Shown here: positions 39,519 through 48,838 of the stretch, one piece after another | Layout: each line of letters starts with the position of its first letter | How positions within the stretch are numbered: the stretch's first letter is position 1 | Assembly (NCBI GenBank): GCA_964614945.1 | Contig: CAZTNW010000005.1 | Span: 1-64,000 of the forward strand | Length of the DNA stretch: 64,000 nucleotides | Direction: 5' to 3' | DNA from: CAZTNW01 sp964614945 | GTDB taxonomy: Bacteria > Caldisericota > JANLFM01 | Program-made: the position numbers and the translations under genes | Notes under the pieces: generated by a model | Told to the model about the DNA's origin: nothing | The model's database searches: none | The model's input: only the letters and a program-made list of their open reading frames with translations

Positions 39519-41321
39519 TTGAGGACGAATATCTGGCGAAGCATCGCCGTTTATGCTTTGATTGCCCTGCTCCTGTGGGTATTCTGGCAACTGCTCTTCG
39601 GGGCACCATCTGCCGAGCAGATCCCTTACGCTGATTTGAAGAACTTCATCCGCGATGGCAAGGTCTCCAGTGTCGAGATCGGGGATACGGAAATCACGGG
39701 GACGCTGACGGACGGGAGGTCTTTCGTCAGCTACTTTAAGCCAGGATCGGACCCTGAGCTGATCCCCCTGCTCGAGGAGAAAAAAGTGGCCTACCGTTAT
39801 CCTCCTCCTCCTTCGAACTGGTTGCCCCTTCTCTTGACGTACGGCCTTCCCCTCCTCCTGATTGTCGGATTCTGGTATTTTCTTTTTCGTCAATCCCAGG
39901 CCGGGGGGAGTCAGGCTTTCTCCTTCGGTAAGAGCCGCGCTCGCCTTTTTCTCGACGATCGGCCGCGGGTCACCTTCAACGATGTAGCAGGAGTGGATGA
40001 GGTTAAGGAGGAGCTGGAGGAAGAGATTGAGTTCCTGAAGAACCCCAAGAAGTTCCAGGCCCTGGGGGCTAAGATACCCAAAGGCGTCCTGCTTGTTGGC
40101 CCGCCCGGATGCGGGAAGACTCTCCTTGCCAGGGCTGTCGCCGGAGAAGCAGGGGTCCCCTTTTTCTCCGTTTCCGGCTCGGAATTCGTGGAGATGTTTG
40201 TAGGGGTGGGGGCGTCGCGCGTGCGGGATCTCTTTGCCCAAGCGAAAAAGTACGCTCCCTGCATTGTCTTCATCGACGAGATCGATGCGGTCGGAAGATT
40301 GAGGGGAGCAGGATTGGGGGGAGGGCACGACGAGCGAGAGCAGACTTTGAACCAGCTCCTCGTGGAAATGGACGGCTTCGACCCCAATGCCGGGGTGATC
40401 ATCATCGCTGCCACCAACCGCCCGGATATCCTGGACCCGGCGCTTTTGCGCCCTGGTCGTTTCGACCGCCGCGTTGTCGTGGATAACCCCAATTCTCACG
40501 GACGGGAAGCTATCCTGCGGGTGCACTCGCGCAATAAACCGCTGGAGAATCCTGATGACCTGAAAATCATCGCCCGGAGCACCCCCGGATTTTCCGGGGC
40601 GGATCTGGAGAATGTAATGAATGAAGCGGCCTTGCTTGCCGCCAGGATGAACAAGAAGAAAATTTCCATGGCCGAGTTGCAGGAATCGATCGAGAGGGTG
40701 ATCGCCGGCCCGCAGAAGAAGAGTCGGATCGTCTCGGAAAAGGAGAAGCAGATAATTGCCATTCACGAGACCGGTCATGCCCTCGTCGGCCGTTTGAGAC
40801 CTGGAGCTGACCCCGTGCGACGGATCTCAATTCTATCCCGAGGTATGGCCTTGGGCTATACAGTTCAATTGCCGACCGAGGACCGCCACGTGCGGACGAA
40901 GGAAGAGCTTCTCAACCAGATCGCCTTCGCCTTAGGCGGAAGGGCGGCGGAAGAGGAGATTCTCAACGAGATCACTACCGGAGCACAGAATGATTTTCAA
41001 AAGGCCACGGAGCTGGCCCGACAGATGGTCACGGAGTGGGGTATGTCGGACAAAATCGGACCGCTATCTTTTTCCTCGAAGGACGAGCTTGTCTTCCTGG
41101 GGAGGGACCTAACGCGGGAGAGAAATTTCTCCGAGGCCGTGGCTTTCGAGATAGATAAGGAGATCAAGAGTATCGTAACTGCCTGCTACAAGAGCGCCCT
41201 GGAGATCATCCGAGAGAATAAAGAGAAGCTCCGGCGTATCTCCGCCATCCTGATCGAGAAAGAGGTGCTGGAGGGAGAGGAGCTGGAGAAATTGCTTACC
41301 GAGGCTGCCCCTGCTGCTTGA
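39519..41321 (+). CDS. ftsH: ATP-dependent zinc metalloprotease FtsH
   Basis: Membrane-anchored hexameric AAA protease that degrades misfolded membrane proteins and regulators. 600 residues: first membrane helix about 8-27, periplasmic domain, second helix about 105-124, AAA module with Walker A GPPGCGKT at 194-201, Walker B CIVFIDEIDAVGR, second region of homology ATNRPDILDPALLRPGRFDR, and peptidase zinc site HETGHALVG starting at His 416. The common form is HEAGH; Thr at the third position is a small variation. Translation starts at TTG 39519 after AAAGGA. TATAAT at 39482-39487 may give an extra promoter. hutH starts five bases after the stop. Confidence 0.97.
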   Translation: MRTNIWRSIAVYALIALLLWVFWQLLFGAPSAEQIPYADLKNFIRDGKVSSVEIGDTEITGTLTDGRSFVSYFKPGSDPELIPLLEEKKVAYRYPPPPSNWLPLLLTYGLPLLLIVGFWYFLFRQSQAGGSQAFSFGKSRARLFLDDRPRVTFNDVAGVDEVKEELEEEIEFLKNPKKFQALGAKIPKGVLLVGPPGCGKTLLARAVAGEAGVPFFSVSGSEFVEMFVGVGASRVRDLFAQAKKYAPCIVFIDEIDAVGRLRGAGLGGGHDEREQTLNQLLVEMDGFDPNAGVIIIAATNRPDILDPALLRPGRFDRRVVVDNPNSHGREAILRVHSRNKPLENPDDLKIIARSTPGFSGADLENVMNEAALLAARMNKKKISMAELQESIERVIAGPQKKSRIVSEKEKQIIAIHETGHALVGRLRPGADPVRRISILSRGMALGYTVQLPTEDRHVRTKEELLNQIAFALGGRAAEEEILNEITTGAQNDFQKATELARQMVTEWGMSDKIGPLSFSSKDELVFLGRDLTRERNFSEAVAFEIDKEIKSIVTACYKSALEIIRENKEKLRRISAILIEKEVLEGEELEKLLTEAAPAA

Positions 41322-41325
41322 AGAA

Positions 41326-42837
41326 ATGATCATTCTAGATGGAGATCATCTCACTTTAAAGGAGGCCGGGGAGGTGGCGGGAGGGAAAAAGGTGGCCATT
41401 GCTCAGGCCTGCCGCGAAAAAATGGAGCGCTCCCGTTCTTTTCTGCGCGAGGCCTTAAATGCAGGGAAGAAAGTCTACGGTGTGAACACCGGTTTCGGCT
41501 CTTTCTCCGAAAAGGAAATCGCCCCCGGAGAAGCCGCCCGCCTGCAGCGAAACTTGATTATTAGCCACGCCGTGGGCAGCGGAGAGCCCCTGAGCCAGGC
41601 CGAGGTGAGGACGATGCTCCTCCTGCGGGCGAATTCACTGCTCAAGGGATACTCGGCCGTGCGAGTGCAGCTGGTGGAACGCATTCTCGATTTCCTGAAT
41701 TATGCAATCGATCCCTACGTGCCGGAGAGAGGTTCAGTGGGAGCCTCCGGAGATCTAATCCCCCTGGCCCATCTCGCCCTGCCTTTAATCGGGGAAGGCC
41801 ATGCCTATTACAGGGGGGAACTTCGTCCGACGACAGAGATACTGCGTAAGATCGGATTAGAGCCCCTAGAGCTGGAGTACAAGGAGGGCCTTGCCCTTAT
41901 CAACGGCACCCAGGGAATGGCGGCAATAGGCGTGCTCTTTGTGCTCAAAGGCTGGGAACTGCTGAAGATCGCTGACATCGCGTTCGCCCTATCCGCTGAA
42001 GCCCTGGGAGCCCGACGTGATTTCCTGCACCCCATGGTCCATTCCCTCCGTCCTCATGCTGGTGTAAAGGAGGTCCTGGAGAATGCCGGGGCCCTATTTG
42101 AGGGAAGCGGCAGCGAGAAAAATGATTATGTGCAGGACGCTTACTCCATCCGCTGCGTACCGCAGGTGCATGGAGCGGCGAGGGACGGGGTTCGTTTCGC
42201 CCAGGGTTTCATCGAGCGGGAGATCAACTCCGTTACGGACAACCCCCTCGTTATCCCCGAAGAGGAATCGATCATCTCCGCCGGGAACTTTCACGGTCAA
42301 CCCCTTGCGCTGGCTCTGGACACTGCCGCTCTCGCCCTTTCTTACATTGGTTCTATCTCCGAGAGGAGGATCAATCGTCTTTTAGACCCGAAATTGAGTC
42401 GTGGCCTGCCTCCTTTTCTCACTCCCGATGGAGGATTGAACTCCGGCCTGATGCTCGTCCAGTATCTGGCAGCCTCCCTCGTTTCCCAGAATAAATCACT
42501 CACCTTCCCTTCTTCCGCCGATTCCATCCCTACCTCCGCCGACCAAGAGGATCTGGTCAGTATGGGGATGAACTCGGCTTTAAAGCTGAAGGAGATTGTA
42601 AAGAATACGAGCACAATTCTGGCCTGCGAGCTGATGTGTGGCACCCAGGCTCTCTATTTTCGTCCGGGTGTAACCCTGGGAAAGGGCAGCCGGGAGGCAT
42701 TTGCTTTCCTCTCCGACCTCGTTCCGAAGATGGAGGAGGATCGATACCTTCACCCCGTCCTCGAGCAGGTTGAAGCCTGCCTGGAGAACGGGGATTTGCT
42801 CAAGAACGTGAAGAGTTCAACCGAATTTCTTAAATAA
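41326..42837 (+). CDS. hutH: Histidine ammonia-lyase
   Basis: Cytoplasmic enzyme that removes ammonia from histidine to give urocanate, the first step of histidine degradation. The 503 residues carry Ala140-Ser141-Gly142 in GSVGASGDLIPLAH, which cyclise to the catalytic MIO group. Other family segments: VYGVNTGFGSFSEKEI, the run LINGTQGMAAIGVLFVL and QDAYSIRCVPQVHGA. The gene begins five bases after ftsH and is followed by hutU at 14 bases, so it is probably read through from the ftsH transcript; no separate promoter or hutP/hutC-type site is visible. Confidence 0.97.
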   Translation: MIILDGDHLTLKEAGEVAGGKKVAIAQACREKMERSRSFLREALNAGKKVYGVNTGFGSFSEKEIAPGEAARLQRNLIISHAVGSGEPLSQAEVRTMLLLRANSLLKGYSAVRVQLVERILDFLNYAIDPYVPERGSVGASGDLIPLAHLALPLIGEGHAYYRGELRPTTEILRKIGLEPLELEYKEGLALINGTQGMAAIGVLFVLKGWELLKIADIAFALSAEALGARRDFLHPMVHSLRPHAGVKEVLENAGALFEGSGSEKNDYVQDAYSIRCVPQVHGAARDGVRFAQGFIEREINSVTDNPLVIPEEESIISAGNFHGQPLALALDTAALALSYIGSISERRINRLLDPKLSRGLPPFLTPDGGLNSGLMLVQYLAASLVSQNKSLTFPSSADSIPTSADQEDLVSMGMNSALKLKEIVKNTSTILACELMCGTQALYFRPGVTLGKGSREAFAFLSDLVPKMEEDRYLHPVLEQVEACLENGDLLKNVKSSTEFLK

Positions 42838-42851
42838 GGAGGGATCAGAAT

Positions 42852-44507
42852 ATGAGCCACAGAGTCGTGCGGGCATCGCATGGCATAGAGCTGACATGTA
42901 AGGGCTGGTTGCAGGAAGCTGCCCTGCGGATGCTGATGAATAATCTGAACCCCGAGGTGGCGGAAAGACCGGAGGAGCTGATCGTCTACGGTGGCACCGG
43001 CAAAGCAGCGCGGAACTGGGACTGTTTTGATGGTATTGTTCGCGCTCTGCGCTCGCTGGAGGACGACGAGACCCTCCTCGTACAGTCGGGAAAACCGGTA
43101 GGAATCTTCAGGACTTCGAACTGGGCTCCTCGTGTCTGCATTGCCAATGCGATGCTAGTTCCGGCCTGGGCGACCTGGGAGAAATTCCGCGAGCTGGAAA
43201 AACTGGGCCTGACCATGTACGGACAGATGACGGCGGGGAGCTGGATCTATATTGGTACCCAGGGAATCCTACAGGGTACTTACGAGACCTTCGCCGCACT
43301 GGCCGAGAGACATTTCGCTGGCTCCCTGGCCGGACGCTGGGTTTTGACTGCCGGCCTGGGAGGGATGGGGGGAGCCCAGCCGCTGGCTGTGACCATGAAT
43401 GATGGAATTGCCCTTATCGTCGAGGTGGACAGGGAAAGGATCGAGCGCCGCTTGAAAACTGGCTATTGCGATCGCATGACCTCCGACCTCGACGAGGCCC
43501 TCCTCTGGTTGGAGGAAGCCAAAAAGGATAAAAAGCCTTTATCGATTGCCCTTCTCGGCAACGCCGCGGAAATTCATCCGGAGATACTCAGGCGAGGATT
43601 GGTGCCGGATGTGGTCACCGATCAGACTTCTGCCCACGACGAGTTGGACGGCTACGTTCCGGCTGGCCTGCCTTATGTGGAGGCCCTCGTGCTGCGAGAA
43701 AAAGATCCCGCTCGTTACGTGGAGATGACCATGAAATCCATAGCTTTGCAGGTAGAAGCGATGCTGGCTTTTAAAGAGCGAGGCTCCATCGTGTTCGATT
43801 ACGGAAATAATATCCGCGCTCAGGCGAAGAAGGCCGGCGTGTCCAACGCTTTCGATTTTCCCGGCTTCGTACCGGCTTACATTCGTCCGCTTTTCTGCCA
43901 AGGGAAAGGGCCGTTCCGCTGGGTAGCCCTCTCGGGAGACCCTGATGACATCTACCGTACGGATGAAGTCGTTTTGGAGCTCTTCCCCGAGAATAGGGCG
44001 CTTGCTCGCTGGATCCGACTGGCAGGGAAGAAGGTCAAGTTCCAGGGCCTTCCCGCGAGGATATGCTGGCTCGGATACAGGGAGCGGGCTCTTTTCGGCG
44101 ATAAAATAAACAGTTTGGTGAGGAAGGGCGGGCTCAAAGCCCCGATTGTGATAGGGCGGGATCATCTTGATTGCGGATCGGTAGCTTCTCCCTACCGCGA
44201 GACGGAAGGAATGAGGGATCATAGCGATGCGGTCGCGGATTGGCCGATCCTCAATCTCCTTTTGAACACCATCGGAGGAGCATCCTGGGTTTCCTTCCAC
44301 CACGGTGGCGGGGTCGGCATCGGCTACTCCCTACATGCCGGGATGGTGATCGTGGCCGATGGAACGGAGGAGACCGGCATCAAGCTCGAGCGTGTGTTGA
44401 ATTATGATCCTGGAATCGGCATCCTCCGCCACGCGGACGCCGGTTACGCCGAAGCAATTGAGGCTGCGAGGAACCACCGGCTGCGGATTCCCATGGAGGA
44501 AAAATGA
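42852..44507 (+). CDS. hutU: Urocanate hydratase
   Basis: NAD-containing enzyme that hydrates urocanate to imidazolonepropionate. The 551 residues are full length. Characteristic segments: NPEVAERPEELIVYGGTGKA near the N-terminus, TAGSWIYIGTQGILQGTYET, GGMGGAQPLA for tightly bound NAD, and near the C-terminus SWVSFHHGGGVGIGYSLHAG. AAGGAGG lies in the short gap before its ATG. Overlaps ftcD by four bases (ATGA), so the operon is coupled here. Confidence 0.97.
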   Translation: MSHRVVRASHGIELTCKGWLQEAALRMLMNNLNPEVAERPEELIVYGGTGKAARNWDCFDGIVRALRSLEDDETLLVQSGKPVGIFRTSNWAPRVCIANAMLVPAWATWEKFRELEKLGLTMYGQMTAGSWIYIGTQGILQGTYETFAALAERHFAGSLAGRWVLTAGLGGMGGAQPLAVTMNDGIALIVEVDRERIERRLKTGYCDRMTSDLDEALLWLEEAKKDKKPLSIALLGNAAEIHPEILRRGLVPDVVTDQTSAHDELDGYVPAGLPYVEALVLREKDPARYVEMTMKSIALQVEAMLAFKERGSIVFDYGNNIRAQAKKAGVSNAFDFPGFVPAYIRPLFCQGKGPFRWVALSGDPDDIYRTDEVVLELFPENRALARWIRLAGKKVKFQGLPARICWLGYRERALFGDKINSLVRKGGLKAPIVIGRDHLDCGSVASPYRETEGMRDHSDAVADWPILNLLLNTIGGASWVSFHHGGGVGIGYSLHAGMVIVADGTEETGIKLERVLNYDPGIGILRHADAGYAEAIEAARNHRLRIPMEEK

Positions 44508-45403
44508 CAAAGATCGTGGAGTGTGTCCCTAACTTCTCGGAAGGAAGAAGAGAGGAGGTGGTGGAGGAGATTGCCCGGGCCGTGCGTGATGTTAAGGGAA
44601 CGAAGATCATCGGCTTTTCCCTCGACCCCGACCACAACCGTGCCGTCCTGACCTTCATCGGAGAGCTGGAACCGGTGAAGGAAGCCGCCTTCCAGGCCTG
44701 TAAGAAAGCCGTGACCCTGATTGACCTGGAAAAGCACTCCGGGCAACATCCGCGCATTGGCGCCTGCGATGTAATTCCTTTTGTTCCTATCATGAATGTT
44801 GAGATGAAGGAATGCGTACGAATGGCCGAGGAGACCGCGGAGAGGATCTGGAAGGAGTTGGGGGTTCCCACTTACCTCTATGCCGAGGCCGCCCGCCTGC
44901 CAGAGCGGAAAAAGCTGCCCAATATCCGAAAGGGTGATTACGAGGGACTGAAGTTGGAGATCAGCAAGCCAGAGAGGCATCCGGATTATGGAGAGCCCAG
45001 GTTGCATCCCACAGCCGGCGCCACCTCAGTCGGCGCCCGCTTTCCTCTCGTTGCTTACAATATTAACCTGGGCACCTCGGATCTGGAAATAGCCAGGAAG
45101 GTAGCCAGAGCCGTGCGTGAGAGTTCCGGCGGGCTGATGAATGTTCAGGCCAGGGGGATGATGATGAAGTCGCGGGGGCTGGCCCAGGTCTCCCTCAACC
45201 TGCTCGATTACCGCTCTACCCCGCTCTACCGCGTCTTCGAATTAGTGAAGGTGGAGGCCGCCCGCTACGGTGTGAGCGTGGTCTCGAGCGAGGTAATCGA
45301 ACTATTGCCTTTAGAGGCGGTAATCGATACCTTCATCCATTACTTGAGGATTGAGGGTTTTGCGCGAGACCAAATCTTGGAAGAAAAGCTATGGAGCGAT
45401 TAA
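44504..45403 (+). CDS. ftcD: Glutamate formimidoyltransferase
   Basis: Transfers the formimino group of N-formiminoglutamate to tetrahydrofolate, giving glutamate. The 299 residues match the transferase domain only; no fused cyclodeaminase domain. The family pattern is clear: KIVECVPNFSEGRR at the start, SLDPDHNRAVLTFIG, HPRIGACDVIPFVPI, and LHPTAGATSVGARFPLVAYN. Placement after hutU and before hutI shows the folate-dependent branch of histidine breakdown; no formiminoglutamase is present. The next enzyme needed, formimino-THF cyclodeaminase (fchA), is absent from the window. Confidence 0.95.
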   Translation: MTKIVECVPNFSEGRREEVVEEIARAVRDVKGTKIIGFSLDPDHNRAVLTFIGELEPVKEAAFQACKKAVTLIDLEKHSGQHPRIGACDVIPFVPIMNVEMKECVRMAEETAERIWKELGVPTYLYAEAARLPERKKLPNIRKGDYEGLKLEISKPERHPDYGEPRLHPTAGATSVGARFPLVAYNINLGTSDLEIARKVARAVRESSGGLMNVQARGMMMKSRGLAQVSLNLLDYRSTPLYRVFELVKVEAARYGVSVVSSEVIELLPLEAVIDTFIHYLRIEGFARDQILEEKLWSD

Positions 45404-46650
45404 AAGCGGATCTTTTGTTGAAGAATGCGGGAGTGCTGGCCTGCATCTCGGATCGGGGAGAACCGCGGCGATCATCGGAAATGATGGGATTGGACCCGAT
45501 GGAAAATGGGGCGCTGGCCGCACTCAAAGGGAAGATCGTCTGGCTGGGAAAGACGGATAAGGCCCAGGAAGCAGTGGAGTTGCTGCCGGATGGCCGAACT
45601 ATTAATGCAAATGGGTTTCTCGTCACCCCCGGCCTGGTTGATCCTCATACTCACCCGGTATTTGCTGGCTGGAGGGAGGATGAGTTCAGGAGGAGGCTCC
45701 AGGGAATGCCCTACCTGCAGATTGCCCGGGAAGGCGGAGGAATCCTGAAGACGGTAAGGGAGACAAAAGCGGCGACTATAGAGGAGATCCTTACACAGGC
45801 TCTTTTCCTCCTTAAGATGGCGCTTGCTCATGGGACTACGGCGCTCGAAGCCAAGTCCGGCTACGGCCTTGATTGGGAGAGCGAGAGGAAGTTGCTCAGG
45901 GCCATCCAGCGCCTGGGAGAATCAGTCCCGCAGACGATCATCCCCACATTCCTCGGAGCTCACTCCGTACCGCCGGAATATTCAAATGACCCTGATTCTT
46001 TCGTGGATAAGCTGGTGGAGGAAATGTTGCCAAAAGTGAAAGAGGAGGGCCTCGCCCGATTCTCCGATGTCTTCTGCGAAGAAGGTGCTTTCTCCCTTTC
46101 CCAGGCCAGGAGGATCTTGCTTAAAGCGAAAGAGCTTGGCCTTTCTCTGAAGATTCACGCAGAGGAATTCAATCGTCTGGGCGGGACGCTGTTGGCCTGC
46201 GAACTCCAAGCTACATCGGCCGACCATCTCCTGAAGGTAAATGAGGAGGACATCGATCGCCTTGGGAAAAGCGATGTAATTGCTGTGCTCCTTCCCGGAA
46301 CGGCTTTCGCTTTGAAAGGGGAATTTCCTCTGGCGCGAGCAATGATCGAGAGGGGCGTGGCAGTGGCATTAGGGACTGATTTCAATCCGGGGACTTCTCT
46401 CTGCCCCTCGCAGCAGATCATGATGAATCTGGCCTGTTTCCAGTTGGGGATGTCCGCGGAGGAAGCGCTGGTCGCCGCAACGCTAAACGCGGCCTACGCC
46501 ATCGGCGAGGAGGAAAGAAGGGGCAGCCTCGATACAGGTAAAGCCGCTGATTTCTTGCTCTGGAAGGTCAAGAATGTAGATCTGCTGCCATATTTATGGG
46601 GAGTTAATTTGGTCGACCAGGTCTTTATCGCTGGCCGGAGGGTGGCTTAG
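45391..46650 (+). CDS. hutI: Imidazolonepropionase
   Basis: Amidohydrolase that opens imidazolonepropionate to N-formiminoglutamate. 419 residues with the metal site in VDPHTHPVFAGWREDEF, GTTALEAKSGYGLD, a central His in SLKIHAEEF, ATSADHLL, and the final Asp in ALGTDFNPGTSLCPSQQ. It overlaps ftcD by 13 bases. The order hutH-hutU-ftcD-hutI differs from the chemical order but is complete for histidine to glutamate and formimino-THF. The N-terminus (about residues 1-60) has a slightly long insert, SDRGEPRRSSEMMGLDPM. Confidence 0.96.
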   Translation: MERLKADLLLKNAGVLACISDRGEPRRSSEMMGLDPMENGALAALKGKIVWLGKTDKAQEAVELLPDGRTINANGFLVTPGLVDPHTHPVFAGWREDEFRRRLQGMPYLQIAREGGGILKTVRETKAATIEEILTQALFLLKMALAHGTTALEAKSGYGLDWESERKLLRAIQRLGESVPQTIIPTFLGAHSVPPEYSNDPDSFVDKLVEEMLPKVKEEGLARFSDVFCEEGAFSLSQARRILLKAKELGLSLKIHAEEFNRLGGTLLACELQATSADHLLKVNEEDIDRLGKSDVIAVLLPGTAFALKGEFPLARAMIERGVAVALGTDFNPGTSLCPSQQIMMNLACFQLGMSAEEALVAATLNAAYAIGEEERRGSLDTGKAADFLLWKVKNVDLLPYLWGVNLVDQVFIAGRRVA

Positions 46651-46665
46651 GAAGGAATTGCCTCA

Positions 46666-47238
46666 ATGATTGATCAGGAGAAGATTAAAAAAGCTGTACG
46701 CGAGATCCTGGAGGCGATCGGAGAGAACCCGGAGCGACAAGGTTTGCGGGAGACTCCGACCCGGATTGCGGAGATGTACGCCGATATCTTTTCTGGCACC
46801 GAAGAGGACGCTTTAGCCGAGCTGGAGATCGGCTTTAAAGAGCCCCACTCGGAGATGGTACTGGTACGGGATATCCCCTTCTATTCCATGTGCGAACATC
46901 ATCTGCTCCCCTTTTATGGGCACGCTCACGTGGCTTACATTCCTAAAGGAAAGATCGTTGGCCTCTCCAAGATCGCCCGGGTGGTGGATATTTTATCCAA
47001 GAAGCCGCAGATGCAGGAGCGGCTGACATCCAATGTGGCCAATACTATCCAGAAAGGGCTGGGATCGGTCGGTGTAGCTGTGGTGGTTGAAGCAGAGCAC
47101 ATGTGTATGATTATGCGGGGTGTGAAAAAACCCGGGAGCTTTGTGATCACCTCTGCTTTGCGCGGAGGCTTCCGTACCCACCCAGAGACGAGAGCCGAGT
47201 TTTTTTCCCTTATTTATCAAAATCGCGCCCGCTCCTGA
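46666..47238 (+). CDS. folE: GTP cyclohydrolase I
   Basis: Converts GTP to dihydroneopterin triphosphate, the entry step for folate and, through another branch, queuosine. 190 residues; zinc ligands in FYSMCEHHLLPFYGHAHV near 65-82 and EAEHMCMIMRGV near 140-151, full family length. It lies 15 bases after hutI and its TGA overlaps the ATG of folP (TGATG). Co-transcription with the hut genes would couple folate supply to FtcD, which consumes tetrahydrofolate. Confidence 0.96.
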   Translation: MIDQEKIKKAVREILEAIGENPERQGLRETPTRIAEMYADIFSGTEEDALAELEIGFKEPHSEMVLVRDIPFYSMCEHHLLPFYGHAHVAYIPKGKIVGLSKIARVVDILSKKPQMQERLTSNVANTIQKGLGSVGVAVVVEAEHMCMIMRGVKKPGSFVITSALRGGFRTHPETRAEFFSLIYQNRARS

Positions 47239-48320
47239 TGAATTTGTCTTTTGAATATTCTTTTAAAGGTACCTTTTGGGAAGCCAGGTTTTATGATTTG
47301 ATCCAGGCTTTCGAAGAAGGGCTGGTGCTGGGGATGAGGGAAAGCGGAAGGGAGGCAGAAATCTCCTGCGGCGCCTTGATCCTGAGAGGAACTTCCCTGC
47401 AATTCGGCCGCCTTCTCCTCTTTCTGCGCGATTTACCCCTGCCTTTGGCTGAACTCTCTACTGTTATCGAGGCTGCCCTGCAGAAGGCGATCCCTTCCCC
47501 CTCCCCCTCTTTTTTCCGGAAAAAAGAATTTCGCTGGGGGGAGAGGACCTACCTGATGGGAATCGTGAATCTGACCCCTGATTCCTTTTCCGGTGATGGG
47601 CTTGCCTCTAAGAAAACAGAGGCCATCGATTACGCTTATGAATTGGTCGAGGCGGGAGCAGATATAATTGACGTAGGCGGGGAGAGTACCCGCCCGGGCC
47701 ATTCACCGATTGAGACGGAGGATGAATGGGAAAGGCTGGAGGATTTCCTTAAGGAGTTCGTGCCCAACTCCCCCGTTCCTGTCTCCCTCGACACATCGAA
47801 GGCCAGCGTCGCCCTGAGGGGGCTTGAGCTCGGAGTCGATATCATTAACGATATCTGGGGTCTGAAGCGCGAACGGGAAATCGCTCGATTGGCGAAGCGG
47901 GCGGGGGCAGGGCTGATACTGATGCAGAACAGAGCAGAAATCGCCTACACCTCCTTCCTGCTTGAGGTCTACGACGACATGAGAAATAGTGTAGGGTTAG
48001 CACTTTCTGAGGGGATTCCCCCGGGGAGAATCATCATCGATCCCGGCTTCGGCTTTGGCAAATTCGTCGAACACAACTATCAGCTCCTGGCAAATTTAGA
48101 AAGCTTTCGTCCGCTCGGGTTTCCATTGCTCGTGGGAGTCTCGCGCAAATCCTTCATCGGAAAATTGACGGGAAAACCTCCTCAGAAAAGAGCTATTGGG
48201 ACGGCAGCCGCAGTTTCTCTGGCCGTTTCTAAGGGGGCTGATGTCGTCCGCGTGCACGATGTGGAAGAGATGAGGGAAGCGATACTGCTTTGCGACCGCG
48301 TTCTCAGGAAAACAGGATAA
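47238..48320 (+). CDS. folP: Dihydropteroate synthase with N-terminal extension
   Basis: Joins p-aminobenzoate to dihydropterin pyrophosphate in folate synthesis. The TIM-barrel domain begins near residue 97: YLMGIVNLTPDSFSGDG, ADIIDVGGESTRPG, PVSLDTSKASVA, DIINDIWG, RIIIDPGFGFGK, PLLVGVSRKSFIG. The first 95 residues are an extra domain whose end (LRGTSLQFGRLLLFLRDLP, then LAELSTVIEAAL) matches the extension seen on some clostridial and deltaproteobacterial synthases. The ATG at 47238 overlaps the folE stop; a longer frame within folE is not credible. queT overlaps its 3' end by 31 bases. Confidence 0.94.
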   Translation: MNLSFEYSFKGTFWEARFYDLIQAFEEGLVLGMRESGREAEISCGALILRGTSLQFGRLLLFLRDLPLPLAELSTVIEAALQKAIPSPSPSFFRKKEFRWGERTYLMGIVNLTPDSFSGDGLASKKTEAIDYAYELVEAGADIIDVGGESTRPGHSPIETEDEWERLEDFLKEFVPNSPVPVSLDTSKASVALRGLELGVDIINDIWGLKREREIARLAKRAGAGLILMQNRAEIAYTSFLLEVYDDMRNSVGLALSEGIPPGRIIIDPGFGFGKFVEHNYQLLANLESFRPLGFPLLVGVSRKSFIGKLTGKPPQKRAIGTAAAVSLAVSKGADVVRVHDVEEMREAILLCDRVLRKTG

Positions 48321-48838
48321 ATCTGCGCTTTTTTGCCCGTGCTGCTATCATCGCGGCAATCTACGCCAGTCTGACAATCGGCCTGGCCTTCATCAGCTAC
48401 GAAGCCAACCAGATCCGAGTGGCTGAGGCCCTGACCGTGTTGCCCTTTTTTTATTCGGAAGCGATCATCGGGCTTTTCCTGGGAGCGGCACTAGCGAATC
48501 TCTTCTCTCCTTTTGGCCTGATCGATGTAATTTTCGGCAGTTTGCTCACCCTGATAGCGGCAGTCTTTACCTATTATGTCGGCAGGATCTTCCGTCCCAG
48601 GCTGAAATCGAGGTCTTATGTAGCCCTAACTTTATTCTTAGCTCCCCTGTTCCCCGTTTTATTCAACGCTTTCGGCGTCAGCTATTATCTCTTGCGATTT
48701 GGCCTTCTTTCCGGATACACTTATTGGGGTGTGATGTTGAGCATTCTTGCGGGAGAATTGGTTGCCTGCTATCTTATGGGCGGCCCGATTCTCGCTGTTT
48801 TAGTGGACAGATATCGAAAAACGAGTGAGATTCCCTAA
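48290..48838 (+). CDS. queT: QueT-family membrane protein, ECF substrate-specificity subunit
   Basis: Integral membrane protein of about 180 residues with five to six helices, of the family thought to import a queuosine precursor with a shared energy-coupling module. Recognised by AAIIAAIYASLTIGLAFISY at the N-terminus, QIRVAEALTVLPFF near 45, and LGAALANLFSPFGLIDVIFG near 70. The start is uncertain: the TTG at 48290 inside folP is the only standard candidate upstream of the first helix, and no preQ1 riboswitch is seen because the gene is embedded in an operon. FolE, two genes upstream, also serves queuosine synthesis. Confidence 0.85.
   Translation: MRPRSQENRINLRFFARAAIIAAIYASLTIGLAFISYEANQIRVAEALTVLPFFYSEAIIGLFLGAALANLFSPFGLIDVIFGSLLTLIAAVFTYYVGRIFRPRLKSRSYVALTLFLAPLFPVLFNAFGVSYYLLRFGLLSGYTYWGVMLSILAGELVACYLMGGPILAVLVDRYRKTSEIP

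Noticed and set aside
39477..40778. 433-codon minus-strand frame across ftsH
   Set aside because: Antisense shadow of a high-GC conserved gene; no motif, and the plus strand encodes full FtsH.
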